Assembly (NCBI GenBank): GCA_002368955.1
Contig: DFDY01000004.1
Coordinates: 8,813-25,304, forward strand
DNA from: Bacteroidales bacterium UBA3816
Lineage (GTDB): Bacteria > Bacteroidota > Bacteroidia > Bacteroidales > P3
Direction of reading: 5' to 3'
DNA length: 16,492 bases
Part shown: piece after piece, positions 5,351 through 13,496 of the stretch
Numbering within the stretch: position 1 is the first letter of the stretch
Layout: the number at the start of each line of letters is the position of its first letter
The notes under the pieces: model-generated
The model's input: the letters and a program-made list of their open reading frames with translations, nothing else
Databases searched by the model: none
What the model was told of the DNA's origin: nothing
Position numbers and translations under genes: made by a program

Positions 5351-5425
5351 AGGGGGACTCGAACCCCCACGGCTTGCACCATTAGATCCTAAGTCTAACG
5401 CGGCTACCAATTACGCCATATCCGC
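5344..5425 (-). tRNA. tRNA-Leu (anticodon UAG)
   Basis: An 82-base class II tRNA. The acceptor stem GCGGATA (5425-5419) pairs with TATCCGC (5351-5345) and the discriminator is A (5344). The anticodon stem TTAGA/TCTAA encloses CTTAGGA, so the anticodon is UAG (5391-5389), reading CUA and, by wobble, other CUN leucine codons. The extended variable arm (TGGTGCAAGCCGT region) is typical of leucine tRNAs. The T arm GGGGG-TTCGAGT-CCCCC is perfect. CCA is not encoded; the bases after the discriminator are CAA. It starts 26 bases after the PepSY-like gene on the same strand, so it may be co-transcribed. Confidence 0.95.
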
Positions 5426-5451
5426 AGGTTAGTAACGCCAGTGGGGCAGCG

Positions 5452-6507
5452 TTACTGTATGTCGTTTTTGTCGATGGGCTGAGCCAAAAGATTGGTGAAG
5501 TTGCCGGAGGCATCAAACTCCATGCGGGTATATTTGAGCTTGTTGCCCAGACCCTTGACCTTCTGGCTGATGACGACATAGGTGTAGGGTTTGGGTTTCT
5601 TGCCGTCTACGCGCCATTTAGAGTCATAGGTGTAGACAATCATGCGCTCAATCTTGTATTGCTCGCCCTTGAATTTTTGGTCGAGATATTTGACGATGGC
5701 GGCGGTGTAGTGCTTTTTGTCCAGCACTTTGCCCGACATCATGTGTGCCTCGGTGGCCACATCGTAGACTTCCTCCATCTCGACACCCTGACGGTTGTAA
5801 TAATAGGCTACAACGCGCCCACCCACACGGTTGACCCACTCGGGGATAGTGGTGAGCTTGGAGGGGGGACAAATCTTGTTGAAATGGGCCATCATGGCAG
5901 CGGTGGTGTCAACACCGATCACCTCGGGAGTGTCCTCAACAGGGGCGGGACGTTTGCCGCCTTTATTGCTCTTGAGGTTACGCAGACGCTCGTCCTGCCC
6001 CTCATCGCCAGCATCGGGATTGTTGAGGGTGTAGTACTCGCGTTTAACGGCATCGGGGTCGGGAGCGTTGCTCTTCTGCAAACGGCCACGGGGGTCGAAG
6101 ATGAGCTCGTTGTCGCTATAGCCGACACCGGTCTTGACAATCATCATGCGGTAGTAGACGTCGCCGTCCATCTGTTCGACATACTCGATGGAGCGAATAC
6201 GGTAGCCAGGATAATTGTCGAGAAAATAACTGTTCATAGCGGTGGGGCAGTCGGCCTGCTTGGTGGGGTAGGTGGTGTACTGCCAGTCGCCGTTGTGGGT
6301 AAAGTAGGCACGGCCATTCTGTCCGTCGGTGGAGAACTCGGCAATGTACTGTCCGGGGGACTTGTACCAAGTTTTGACCTTGTAGGACTCATATTTCTTA
6401 TCCAGGGAAATCAGGACTGATTTGGGCACCTGGGTTTCCTTAATCTTAGTCTGCGCAAGGGTGAGAAGCGGCAGAGCAAGAAGGAGAAGAAGAATGATTC
6501 TTTTCAT
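5452..6507 (-). CDS. Secreted PepSY-like (BLIP-fold) protein
   Basis: A 351-residue exported protein. MKRIILLLLLALPLLTLA is a signal peptide with cleavage near residue 18. Residues about 25-125 (VPKSVLISLDKKYESYKVKTWYK region, with YIAEFSTDGQNGRAYFTHNGDW and YPGYRIRSIEYVEQ) look like the PepSY-like repeats frequent in Bacteroidota periplasmic proteins: a helix and strands that recognise or shield other proteins. A charged linker (about 165-195, DEGQDERLRNLKSNKGGKRP) separates a second, weaker copy (about 200-351). Such domains are proposed inhibitors or ligand binders, but the role here is unknown. It follows purA after 70 bases with no clear terminator between and precedes tRNA-Leu, so read-through from purA is likely. 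Confidence 0.72.
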   Translation of the reverse strand: MKRIILLLLLALPLLTLAQTKIKETQVPKSVLISLDKKYESYKVKTWYKSPGQYIAEFSTDGQNGRAYFTHNGDWQYTTYPTKQADCPTAMNSYFLDNYPGYRIRSIEYVEQMDGDVYYRMMIVKTGVGYSDNELIFDPRGRLQKSNAPDPDAVKREYYTLNNPDAGDEGQDERLRNLKSNKGGKRPAPVEDTPEVIGVDTTAAMMAHFNKICPPSKLTTIPEWVNRVGGRVVAYYYNRQGVEMEEVYDVATEAHMMSGKVLDKKHYTAAIVKYLDQKFKGEQYKIERMIVYTYDSKWRVDGKKPKPYTYVVISQKVKGLGNKLKYTRMEFDASGNFTNLLAQPIDKNDIQ

Positions 6508-6577
6508 CGTCTATTATTATTAATTGCCCTTTAAAACGAGGATATTGTTAAAATATTGTGTGTACGGGGCGATTTTT

Positions 6578-7873
6578 TTATTTTTTAAAGATGACGTCTT
6601 TGCGGTCGGGGCTGATGGAGACGGCACGGACGCTGACGCCGGTAACCTGCTCGATGGCGGAAATGTAGTCGCGCAGGTTGCGAGGGAGCTCTTCGTATTT
6701 GGTGATGCCTGCCAGACTCTGTTTCCAACCCTTGAAGGAGACGTACTGAGGCTTGATTTCAACGGTGTTGAATTCGAAGGGGAGCTGGTCGGTTATCTTA
6801 CCGTCTATTTCGTAGGCTGTGCACATCTTGATTTCGTCGAAGTCGTTCATGACGTCGGACTTGGTGACGAAAAATTCGGTGACACCGTCAAGCATGCAGG
6901 CATAGCGGAGGGCGGGTATGTCTATCCAGCCGCAACGACGGGAGCGGCCAGTGGTGGCGCCGTACTCGTGGCCCAGCTCGCAGAGGAGACGGCCCGTCTC
7001 GTCAAACAGCTCGGTGGGGAAAGGACCGGCACCCACGCGGGTGCAGTAGGCTTTGATGATGCCCATGACACGACCGATGCGCGAAGGGGCGACACCAAGG
7101 CCGGAGCAGACACCGGCAGTGACGGTGTTGGAAGAGGTGACGAAGGGATAGGAGCCAAAATCGATGTCGAGCATGGAGCCCTGGGCACCTTCGGCCAGCA
7201 CCTTCTTGTCCTCGTTGAGGCACTGGTTGATGAAGTACTCGCTGTTGATGAGGTGGAATTGCTTGAGGATTTCAAGTGAATCGAGCCACTTTTGCTCATA
7301 TTCCTCAAGGGTCATATTGTCGATGCGGAAAGCGTCGAGGTCGAACTTGAGGGTGTGGGCAGTCTGCAGGTGCTGGAACTTAAGGAGTTCATAGCGCTCG
7401 CGGAAGTCGGACTCCAATATGTCGCCTATGCGGAGACCGCCACGGGCAATCTTGTCGGTATAGGCCGGGCCGATGCCTTTGAGGGTGGAGCCAATCTTGG
7501 CCTTGCCTTTGGCCTGCTCGTTGGCAGCATCGAGCATACGGTGTGAGGGGAGGATGAGATGGGCTTTCTTGGAGAGGTAGAGGTTCTTGGTGGCGTCGAC
7601 CCCTTTGGCTGCCAGGGAGCGGACCTCCTGCTGGAAGATGCATGGCTCAACAAGGACGCCGTTGCCAATCACGTTGATCTTGTGTTCGTGGAAAATGCCG
7701 GAAGGGATGATATGGAGGACATGCTTGATGCCGCCAAACTCAATGGTGTGACCGGCGTTGGGGCCGCCCTGGAAACGGGCTATGACATCGTACTCTGGGG
7801 TGAGGACATCAACGATTTTTCCTTTGCCCTCGTCTCCCCATTGGAGACCCAACAGAACATCTACTTTGCTCAT
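6578..7873 (-). CDS. purA: Adenylosuccinate synthetase
   Basis: PurA joins IMP and aspartate using GTP, the committed step to AMP, in the cytosol. The 431-residue protein has the normal full length. Visible motifs are QWGDEGKGK (11-19), the phosphate loop with catalytic Asp14; GGPNAGHT (36-43) with catalytic His42; the IMP-contacting STLKGIGPAY and EGAQGSMLDIDFG segments; and TTGRSRRCGWID in the C-terminal half. The ATG at 7873 directly precedes the conserved VDVLLGLQWGDEG start. It has its own well-matched promoter with a leader of only about 35 bases. Nothing unusual is seen. Confidence 0.98.
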   Translation of the reverse strand: MSKVDVLLGLQWGDEGKGKIVDVLTPEYDVIARFQGGPNAGHTIEFGGIKHVLHIIPSGIFHEHKINVIGNGVLVEPCIFQQEVRSLAAKGVDATKNLYLSKKAHLILPSHRMLDAANEQAKGKAKIGSTLKGIGPAYTDKIARGGLRIGDILESDFRERYELLKFQHLQTAHTLKFDLDAFRIDNMTLEEYEQKWLDSLEILKQFHLINSEYFINQCLNEDKKVLAEGAQGSMLDIDFGSYPFVTSSNTVTAGVCSGLGVAPSRIGRVMGIIKAYCTRVGAGPFPTELFDETGRLLCELGHEYGATTGRSRRCGWIDIPALRYACMLDGVTEFFVTKSDVMNDFDEIKMCTAYEIDGKITDQLPFEFNTVEIKPQYVSFKGWKQSLAGITKYEELPRNLRDYISAIEQVTGVSVRAVSISPDRKDVIFKK

Positions 7874-7914
7874 TATATAATTATTTACAAGAATACAATA
7901 CTATAAAATCGGTT

Positions 7915-7947
7915 GCAAAGATACGATTTTTTTTTGTTATAGCGAAA
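7915..7947 (-). promoter_or_regulatory. purA promoter
   Basis: On the minus strand TATCTTTGC (7923-7915) is an exact TAnnTTTG -7 box. A -33 element TTTC (7947-7944) lies 20 bases upstream inside a T run. Transcription would begin near 7909, about 35 bases before the purA start. Confidence 0.7.
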
Positions 7948-7969
7948 AAATGTTGTATCGGCCGACCGC

Positions 7970-8003
7970 ATGGTGCTGTTGCCAGGGAGGCCACAGCGAC
8001 CAT
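7970..8003 (-). terminator. Bulged hairpin at the end of the ileS-murB gene run
   Basis: On the minus strand ATGGT-c-GCTGT (8003-7993) pairs with ACAGC-ACCAT (7979-7970), ten pairs with one bulged C, and the loop contains a further GCC/GGC pairing. A T6 run appears only about 20 bases later (7950-7945), so it is not a textbook terminator. It lies just after the last stop of the gene run and before the purA promoter, where a 3' end or RNA-protecting hairpin is expected. Confidence 0.4.
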
Positions 8004-8010
8004 AAGTAGG

Positions 8011-8649
8011 TCATTTTTCGCGCGAACGCTTGAACCACTCGACAAATTCGGGAAGGTCGTCCAAGGGACGGAAACCTTCTTTGAAAGGCTCTTTGGGCAT
8101 GGGGCAGACCTCAAGATAGCCAACAAGAGTGGTGCAGTCGAACTCGCCCAAGAGGGCTTCGAGGGTGACATAAACACCCACCAAAAGGTCGTCATCGTCT
8201 GGATTATCCTGGCGAGGACGATAGTCGGCAGGCAGGGTGGGCAGGGCCACACGGAGACCGATGATGTCGGGCTCTTCCTCGCTCTCCAGCTGTATGAAAG
8301 CCATCTTGGTGGTGTCGAAGCGATATTTATCGAAAGTGACCTTCAACGATTTGCCTTTGGGCTGCTTGAACGGGACGAACTCCCACCAGTCGACATCGGG
8401 GGCATTGTCGACCAGTTCCACCACATAGCGGAAGAGGTCGAAGTCGCCTTCGGCACTGAAGGTGAGGGTGCGGCCCTGGGCGGTCTGTTCGCCCACCTCG
8501 AAAGTGAGTCCTTCGCAATAGTCGTCCAGCTGGTGCTGCATTTGGTCGAGCAGTTGCTGGCCTTCGGCTTCGGAAATATCATTGAGCATGGTGAGCTGTT
8601 CGGCATTATCGACGAACCAGTTCCAAAAGGTTTCGGGGGATTTTTGCAT
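8011..8649 (-). CDS. Conserved acidic hypothetical protein
   Basis: A 212-residue soluble protein with no signal peptide or membrane segment and a strong excess of Asp and Glu. I believe similar proteins occur across Bacteroidales, but I know no function for them. It opens with SPETFWNWFVDNAEQL and a helical region (about 1-55). Then come LTFSAEGDFDLFRYVVELVDNAP (62-84) and DVDWWEFVPFKQPKGKSLKV (85-104). A DNPDDDDLLVGVYVTLEALLGEFDCTTLVGYLEV segment (about 148-181) follows, and the C-terminus is LPEFVEWFKRSREK. The aromatic clusters suggest a compact alpha/beta fold. It is the last gene of the run that starts with ileS, 28 bases after murB, and probably shares its transcript. Confidence 0.82.
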   Translation of the reverse strand: MQKSPETFWNWFVDNAEQLTMLNDISEAEGQQLLDQMQHQLDDYCEGLTFEVGEQTAQGRTLTFSAEGDFDLFRYVVELVDNAPDVDWWEFVPFKQPKGKSLKVTFDKYRFDTTKMAFIQLESEEEPDIIGLRVALPTLPADYRPRQDNPDDDDLLVGVYVTLEALLGEFDCTTLVGYLEVCPMPKEPFKEGFRPLDDLPEFVEWFKRSREK

Positions 8650-8677
8650 ATAACAATGAATTAAAAGGATAGGAATA

Positions 8678-9670
8678 CTAAATGATGATGGCTTCTTTTT
8701 GGAGAGTTACGCTAAACTGGCTGCGGACAGCCTCGGTTACGGCCTCAGCCAGGGCAAGGACCTCCTGACCTGTGCAGCCGCCACGGTTGACAAGCACTAA
8801 CGCTTGCTTTTCATAGACACCACAGCGCCCCAGCGAGCGGCCTTTCCATCCGGCATGTTCTATCAGCCAGCCTGCGGCCAGCTTATATCCTTCTGAAACG
8901 GGATAGGCCACTATGTCAGGATAGGTTTCCTTGAGTTTATGGTATTGCTCGGCAGGTACAACCGGATTCTTGAAGAAACTGCCCGCACTGCCCATCTCCT
9001 CGGGTCGGGGGAGTTTGCCCCAACGGACTTGGGTGATTGTGTCGGCCAGCTGCTGCGGAGTGGGAGACTCAATGCCAGCTGAGTGGAGGGCCTCGGAGAG
9101 TGCTTTATACTGAATGTCGGGATGGAATTCTCTCTGAAGGCGGAAGACTACGGACCAGATGATATATTGGTTTTTGAGGACACCTTTAAATATGCTGTCA
9201 CGATAGGCAAACTGACATTCGTCGTTGGTAAAAATGCGCTCGCGCCCGGTGGCAATCTCGAAGGCACGCACACTGTGGATGATGTCCTTGGCCTCTACGC
9301 CATAGGCACCCAGGTTCTGGACAGGGGCCGCCCCGACAGTGCCCGGGATAGCCACAAGATTTTCGGTGCCGTGCCACCCATGGCCAATGCAGTGATGAAC
9401 GAAATCGTCCCACACTTCGCCTGCGGCAGCCTCGACAAGGCAGTCTTCAGCAGAAGACTTGGGGGCGAGAAGACGGATGCCTTTGTTCTCAAGATGGATA
9501 ATGGTGCCAGAGAAATGCCGTGTGAAAACCATGTTGCTCCCACCGCCCAAAATCAAGTAGGGCTGGGAGAGTTGGCCCGAAGAAAGGAATTGACGCAGCT
9601 GCGACTCGTCGTTGATGACAAGATAGCGGTCGGCGGTGGCGTGAAGGCCAAAGGTATTGTATATTTCCAT
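8678..9670 (-). CDS. murB: UDP-N-acetylenolpyruvoylglucosamine reductase (MurB type I)
   Basis: MurB reduces UDP-GlcNAc-enolpyruvate to UDP-MurNAc with NADPH and FAD, an early cytosolic step of peptidoglycan synthesis. With the start at 9670 the protein has 330 residues, close to the type I length. The FAD-binding signature GGGSN lies at 42-46, IPGTVGAAPVQNLGAYG at 108-124, YRDSIFK at 156-162, and GSAGSFFKNP at 227-236 with the catalytic Ser231. The C-terminal LQKEAIII keeps the expected catalytic Glu (326), although the usual LEPE is LQKE here. The ATG at 9670 follows the upstream stop by one base and stands just before the conserved NTFG. ATG 9682 is possible and a start at 9709 would overlap the preceding gene by 38 bases. 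Confidence 0.95.
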   Translation of the reverse strand: MEIYNTFGLHATADRYLVINDESQLRQFLSSGQLSQPYLILGGGSNMVFTRHFSGTIIHLENKGIRLLAPKSSAEDCLVEAAAGEVWDDFVHHCIGHGWHGTENLVAIPGTVGAAPVQNLGAYGVEAKDIIHSVRAFEIATGRERIFTNDECQFAYRDSIFKGVLKNQYIIWSVVFRLQREFHPDIQYKALSEALHSAGIESPTPQQLADTITQVRWGKLPRPEEMGSAGSFFKNPVVPAEQYHKLKETYPDIVAYPVSEGYKLAAGWLIEHAGWKGRSLGRCGVYEKQALVLVNRGGCTGQEVLALAEAVTEAVRSQFSVTLQKEAIII

Positions 9671-9671
9671 C

Positions 9672-12005
9672 TTAGAAGACATATCCAATGTTGAGATAGG
9701 CACCGACACGATGGGTGAGACTGTTCCAGTAGAGGTCGGCTGAGATGGGACCGATGACCGACTTGTAGGCCACCCGTAAACCTAAACCAAAAACGCCTTG
9801 GATTCCTTGCTCTAGTACCTGCACCTCATCGACATGCAACAGATAGTTGAGCATCAAGTAGCCGTAGAAATTGCCGTAGAAATTATATCGCGTGTCGAGA
9901 CGGAGGATGGCAGCATAATTGTTGACATACATAGGATTGGAGAATCCGATGAAAGGCATTTGGTGGTCAAGATAGCGCCCTGGGAGAGTGCCACCAATGA
10001 AGTTGTCGTACCAGATGGACTTCTTGTCCAAGACAAGGCGCAGGTGGCCCTGCGGGATGAGGGTAACACGCGAGGAGGGAGATATAAAGGTCTGGAAATT
10101 GGCCGCGACAGCTGCAAAACCAGTGGCATCACTATTGAACATGTATTTGTTCTCTTTGCGCCAACTGAGGTCGAAGATTCCGTAGAATCCCCGAGTGGCG
10201 AAATAGGCATCATCCAGATTGTCGTAACGACCTCTCAAATAGATGCCGAAGAAGTTCTTGGTACGGTCGAGATGGAAAAGACCCTCACTGAGCATATTAT
10301 CAAGGGAGAATCCACTGCGGTCGGCATAGAAGTCTTCATCGAGGCCAAAGGCCAAAGAGACATCACGGAAATTGAACTGGGTTAGGAAGAGACTGATGTT
10401 GTGATGGTCAACAAAACCGGCAAAGGCCATGGAGTCGTTGCGGCTGACATTGACCGAGCTATTGTGATAGCGGTAGGCCAAATTCACGTCGCCGAGACCC
10501 AGACCTGCATAGGACAGTTTGACATCCCAACGGAAATTGTAATTGAGGTTGACATTCAGTGCTGCCTTATAACCCGCCAGCCGCTGCTCGTTCCAACCAA
10601 AATGGAACAGCAGGGAGGCACTCTCCTCAGAGTCGTAGCGGAATCCAATGGCAAACTTATGAGGTTCGGCTCGCTCCAGATTAATGACCAGGCGGTAGCT
10701 TTCAAGACCGAGAGCATCCGAAAAAACCATGTTGGAAAGCCAGTATTCCTCATCGGTGGCATTCATTTTATAGGTGATGGTGGCGAAAGAGCCGGTACCC
10801 ATCAAAATATTGATGGCATTCTCTATATCGTCAGTAGTCATGGGGCGTCCAGTTTCCAAACGGTCTTGTTCCTTTAGCCAAGTCTGCTCCTTTTCGGTGA
10901 CACCATTATAGGTGACACTGGCCAAAACAAAGGTATCCTGCGGGGTGAGGTAAGTGGCACGCGGGGCCTGATACACCTGTTGCACATCACCATAACGGTC
11001 AAGACGTTTTTTTATTCTCATAAACTCGTCATGGTGAGCTTTGGCACATTCATAACCACGCTGAACCATGGTATCGATGGCATCGTGGGTAAAGCTGAGC
11101 ATATTGTAGCCAGACACATCGGGGTGCATATAGAGGTCGCAGAGTTCCTTGTTGCTGCTTTTGTTGTTGGACACGGCAATGCTCAGGTATTGCGAAATCT
11201 GCTGTGGCAGTGATTTCAACTCTTCGGCAGTAGCAGCCATTTTATCCCCCAAGTCAACGCCTATGACGATATCGGCCCCCATTTGCAGACACACGTCCAC
11301 AGGGAAGTTGTCCACCAAGCCACCATCAGCCAGAAGGTGATTGTCCCATTCAACAGGAGAGAAAACACCGGGAATGGCCATGCTGGAGCGGATGGCCTTG
11401 GCAAAATTGCCACCATGAAGCACCACAGAATCGCCTGTGAGTATATCGGTGGCCACACAGGCAAAGGGAATGGGCAGCTGGTTGAAATCGACCGAATCGT
11501 TATAGCCAATACTAAGCCGATTGAAAAGATTGATAAGACTAGCCCCATTGATGACCCCGCTGGGCAAGGTGGAGAGAATGTCGAAAGAACGTTTCTCGAA
11601 ATTGCCGGTTCCGAAAGGGACCGACAGCAAGAACTGACTGTTTTGCAATCGTTTGGTGGAGGACTGATAAGAACGGTTGACACCGTTGCTCATATAATAG
11701 GACCAGTCCATATTGGCAATCAGATAGGCCATCTCGTCGGGAGTATACCCCAATGCGTAGAGGCCTCCGATAATTGAACCAATACTGGTTCCGGTAATGT
11801 AGTCGACCGGAATGCCAATTTCATTCATGTACTTAAGGATGCCGATATGCGCAGCACCCTTGGCCCCTCCCCCACTGAGAGCCACACCTATTTTGGGGCG
11901 GTGAGGTTGTGGCACCACGGCGGTAGAGTCGATTACATTCTGCCCCATGACAGGGAGGAGTGAGATGAGCATCAATAAAGTTAAAATAGTTTTTCTCATA
12001 AGCAT
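9672..12005 (-). CDS. Patatin-like phospholipase with Omp85-type POTRA and beta-barrel
   Basis: A 777-residue outer-membrane protein built like type Vd (PlpD) autotransporters. The signal peptide is MLMRKTILTLLMLISLLPVMG. The patatin domain covers about 38-320: an oxyanion loop GGGAKG (45-50), nucleophile elbow GTSIGS (72-77, Ser74) and catalytic DGG (Asp227). A POTRA-like domain covers about 355-415 (VLASVTYNGVTEKEQTWLKE, then MTTDDIENAINILMGTGSF). The rest (about 425-777) is beta-barrel strands ending in Phe, as BAM substrates do. The family hydrolyses phospholipids; whether the patatin part stays surface-bound or faces the periplasm is unknown. The first ATG (12005) is used, with MRK two codons later equally likely. 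It lies 39 bases after the MATE gene and one base before murB. Confidence 0.92.
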   Translation of the reverse strand: MLMRKTILTLLMLISLLPVMGQNVIDSTAVVPQPHRPKIGVALSGGGAKGAAHIGILKYMNEIGIPVDYITGTSIGSIIGGLYALGYTPDEMAYLIANMDWSYYMSNGVNRSYQSSTKRLQNSQFLLSVPFGTGNFEKRSFDILSTLPSGVINGASLINLFNRLSIGYNDSVDFNQLPIPFACVATDILTGDSVVLHGGNFAKAIRSSMAIPGVFSPVEWDNHLLADGGLVDNFPVDVCLQMGADIVIGVDLGDKMAATAEELKSLPQQISQYLSIAVSNNKSSNKELCDLYMHPDVSGYNMLSFTHDAIDTMVQRGYECAKAHHDEFMRIKKRLDRYGDVQQVYQAPRATYLTPQDTFVLASVTYNGVTEKEQTWLKEQDRLETGRPMTTDDIENAINILMGTGSFATITYKMNATDEEYWLSNMVFSDALGLESYRLVINLERAEPHKFAIGFRYDSEESASLLFHFGWNEQRLAGYKAALNVNLNYNFRWDVKLSYAGLGLGDVNLAYRYHNSSVNVSRNDSMAFAGFVDHHNISLFLTQFNFRDVSLAFGLDEDFYADRSGFSLDNMLSEGLFHLDRTKNFFGIYLRGRYDNLDDAYFATRGFYGIFDLSWRKENKYMFNSDATGFAAVAANFQTFISPSSRVTLIPQGHLRLVLDKKSIWYDNFIGGTLPGRYLDHQMPFIGFSNPMYVNNYAAILRLDTRYNFYGNFYGYLMLNYLLHVDEVQVLEQGIQGVFGLGLRVAYKSVIGPISADLYWNSLTHRVGAYLNIGYVF

Positions 12006-12044
12006 GGGTTTTATCGTATGTAGTTTCTATAGTCGTTCTAGCGG

Positions 12045-13481
12045 TTATTCGGTATGGTCAGGGCCTCGTTCTTTTTTGGGTTTGCGTTCGGGTACCTGAT
12101 AGCCTGGCTTGAAGACTTTCAGTTGGGACATCAGCAACAGTCCCGAAAGCAGGGCTCCGCAGGCATCGCTGATGGTCATGCTGCACCAAACGCCTGTAAG
12201 TCCTTCACCCCCCGCCTTGATGAATATCAACGGCACAATAAACATCATGGGGATGAGGAAGATGACTTGGCGGGAAAGACTTGTCACGATGGCTATCCAT
12301 GGCTTGTCAATCGATTGAAAGAACTGGGAGTTGGTGACTGTGAACCCAATCAGCGGGCACATCACCATCAAGAAGCGGGTGGCAGGGACGGCCGTGGAAA
12401 TCAGACTGGAATCCTCACTGAACATCTCAACCAACAGCTGGGGGAAAATCATAGCAAAGGTGGCCCCAATGACACCGATGCCTACATTCCATTTCATAGT
12501 CAGCAGATAGACCTCCTTGAGGCGCGACTGAAGGCGGGCGCCATAGTTGTAGCCTGCAATGGGCTGCATGCCTTGGCAGATGCCCATCATAAACATAAAG
12601 ACCAACATGGCAATACGATTGACCACTCCGTATGCACTGACGGCAATGTCGTTGCCATAATGGATGAGTTGGGAGTTGAGCAGTGCCACCACCAGGCAGG
12701 CAGCCACGTTCATCGAGAAGGGGCTGATGCCAATAGCCAGAATATTCTTGATGATATACATACGCGGTTTCCAGGCATGTCGACGGAAACGTATGAACGA
12801 TTTGGGAGAGACAAAATGCAGCACGGCCAACAATGCCGAGAAAGCCATGGAAATAGTCGTTGCCCAAGCGGCACCTTCAATGCCTTTGCCAAGAAGGATA
12901 ATGAAGATGTAGTCAAGTACAATATTCAGTAGGGCACCGCTGATTTGAATCCACATGGACTTAGTGGCATAGCCTGTGGCACGAATCAGACCTGTGAGAT
13001 TGAAGGTGAGGGTGGTGAGGAACATGCCGGGCAAAACAATCACCATGTATTCGTGAGCCAAACGAATGGTGGTGTCCGACGCACCAAACATGGCCAGTAT
13101 CGGATCCATGAAAAGGTAGCCTGCCGAAAGAAACAAAGCCCCAAAGAAGAAGGTGAGGAACATACTCGTGCCCACAATATTTTCTGCCCACTTGATATCT
13201 TTTCTGCCCAGCACGATACTGATTCGTGCACCGGCTCCGGCTCCTACCAGGGAGCCAAAGGCATGGATGATATTCATGATAGGCAGAACGATGGCCAAAG
13301 CAGCCAAAATGAGAGCCCCGTTGGTGGCATGACCAAGGAAGATGCTGTCTACCAGATTATAGACGGTGGCGATAATTTGTGTCACCACCGACGGCAAAGC
13401 ATACTTCCAAAGCAGGTGGGGGATTTTGCGCTCGCCCAATTCGGCAGTTGTGTCTATTACAGATACCTTCTTCTCAGTCAT
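12045..13481 (-). CDS. MATE family multidrug/sodium antiporter
   Basis: An inner-membrane transporter of 478 residues with about twelve hydrophobic segments in two related halves. The first half opens ALPSVVTQIIATVYNLVDSIFLGH, the MATE signature region with a conserved Asp, and GSLVGAGAGARISIVLGRKD follows. The second half has GISPFSMNVAACLVVALLNSQL, and GICQGMQPIAGYNYGAR is the typical MepA/NorM-like motif. Such proteins export cationic drugs or metabolites in exchange for Na+ or H+; the substrate here cannot be read from sequence. The ATG at 13481 was chosen; a TTG at 13496 would abut the preceding stop and add five residues. The C-terminus is a charged tail (PERKPKKERGPDHTE). Confidence 0.93.
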   Translation of the reverse strand: MTEKKVSVIDTTAELGERKIPHLLWKYALPSVVTQIIATVYNLVDSIFLGHATNGALILAALAIVLPIMNIIHAFGSLVGAGAGARISIVLGRKDIKWAENIVGTSMFLTFFFGALFLSAGYLFMDPILAMFGASDTTIRLAHEYMVIVLPGMFLTTLTFNLTGLIRATGYATKSMWIQISGALLNIVLDYIFIILLGKGIEGAAWATTISMAFSALLAVLHFVSPKSFIRFRRHAWKPRMYIIKNILAIGISPFSMNVAACLVVALLNSQLIHYGNDIAVSAYGVVNRIAMLVFMFMMGICQGMQPIAGYNYGARLQSRLKEVYLLTMKWNVGIGVIGATFAMIFPQLLVEMFSEDSSLISTAVPATRFLMVMCPLIGFTVTNSQFFQSIDKPWIAIVTSLSRQVIFLIPMMFIVPLIFIKAGGEGLTGVWCSMTISDACGALLSGLLLMSQLKVFKPGYQVPERKPKKERGPDHTE

Positions 13482-13496
13482 AGGATTGGTCCTCAA

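Noticed and set aside
5659..6420. 253-codon plus-strand frame
   Set aside because: Antisense to the PepSY-like secreted protein; Gly/Val-rich translation typical of a shadow frame.
9671..9709. Longer murB start (39 bases upstream)
   Set aside because: It would lie inside the patatin/Omp85 gene. ATG 9670 is one base after that gene's stop and directly before the conserved NTFG.
13482..13496. TTG start for the MATE transporter
   Set aside because: A normal ATG follows five codons later at 13481; nothing supports use of TTG.
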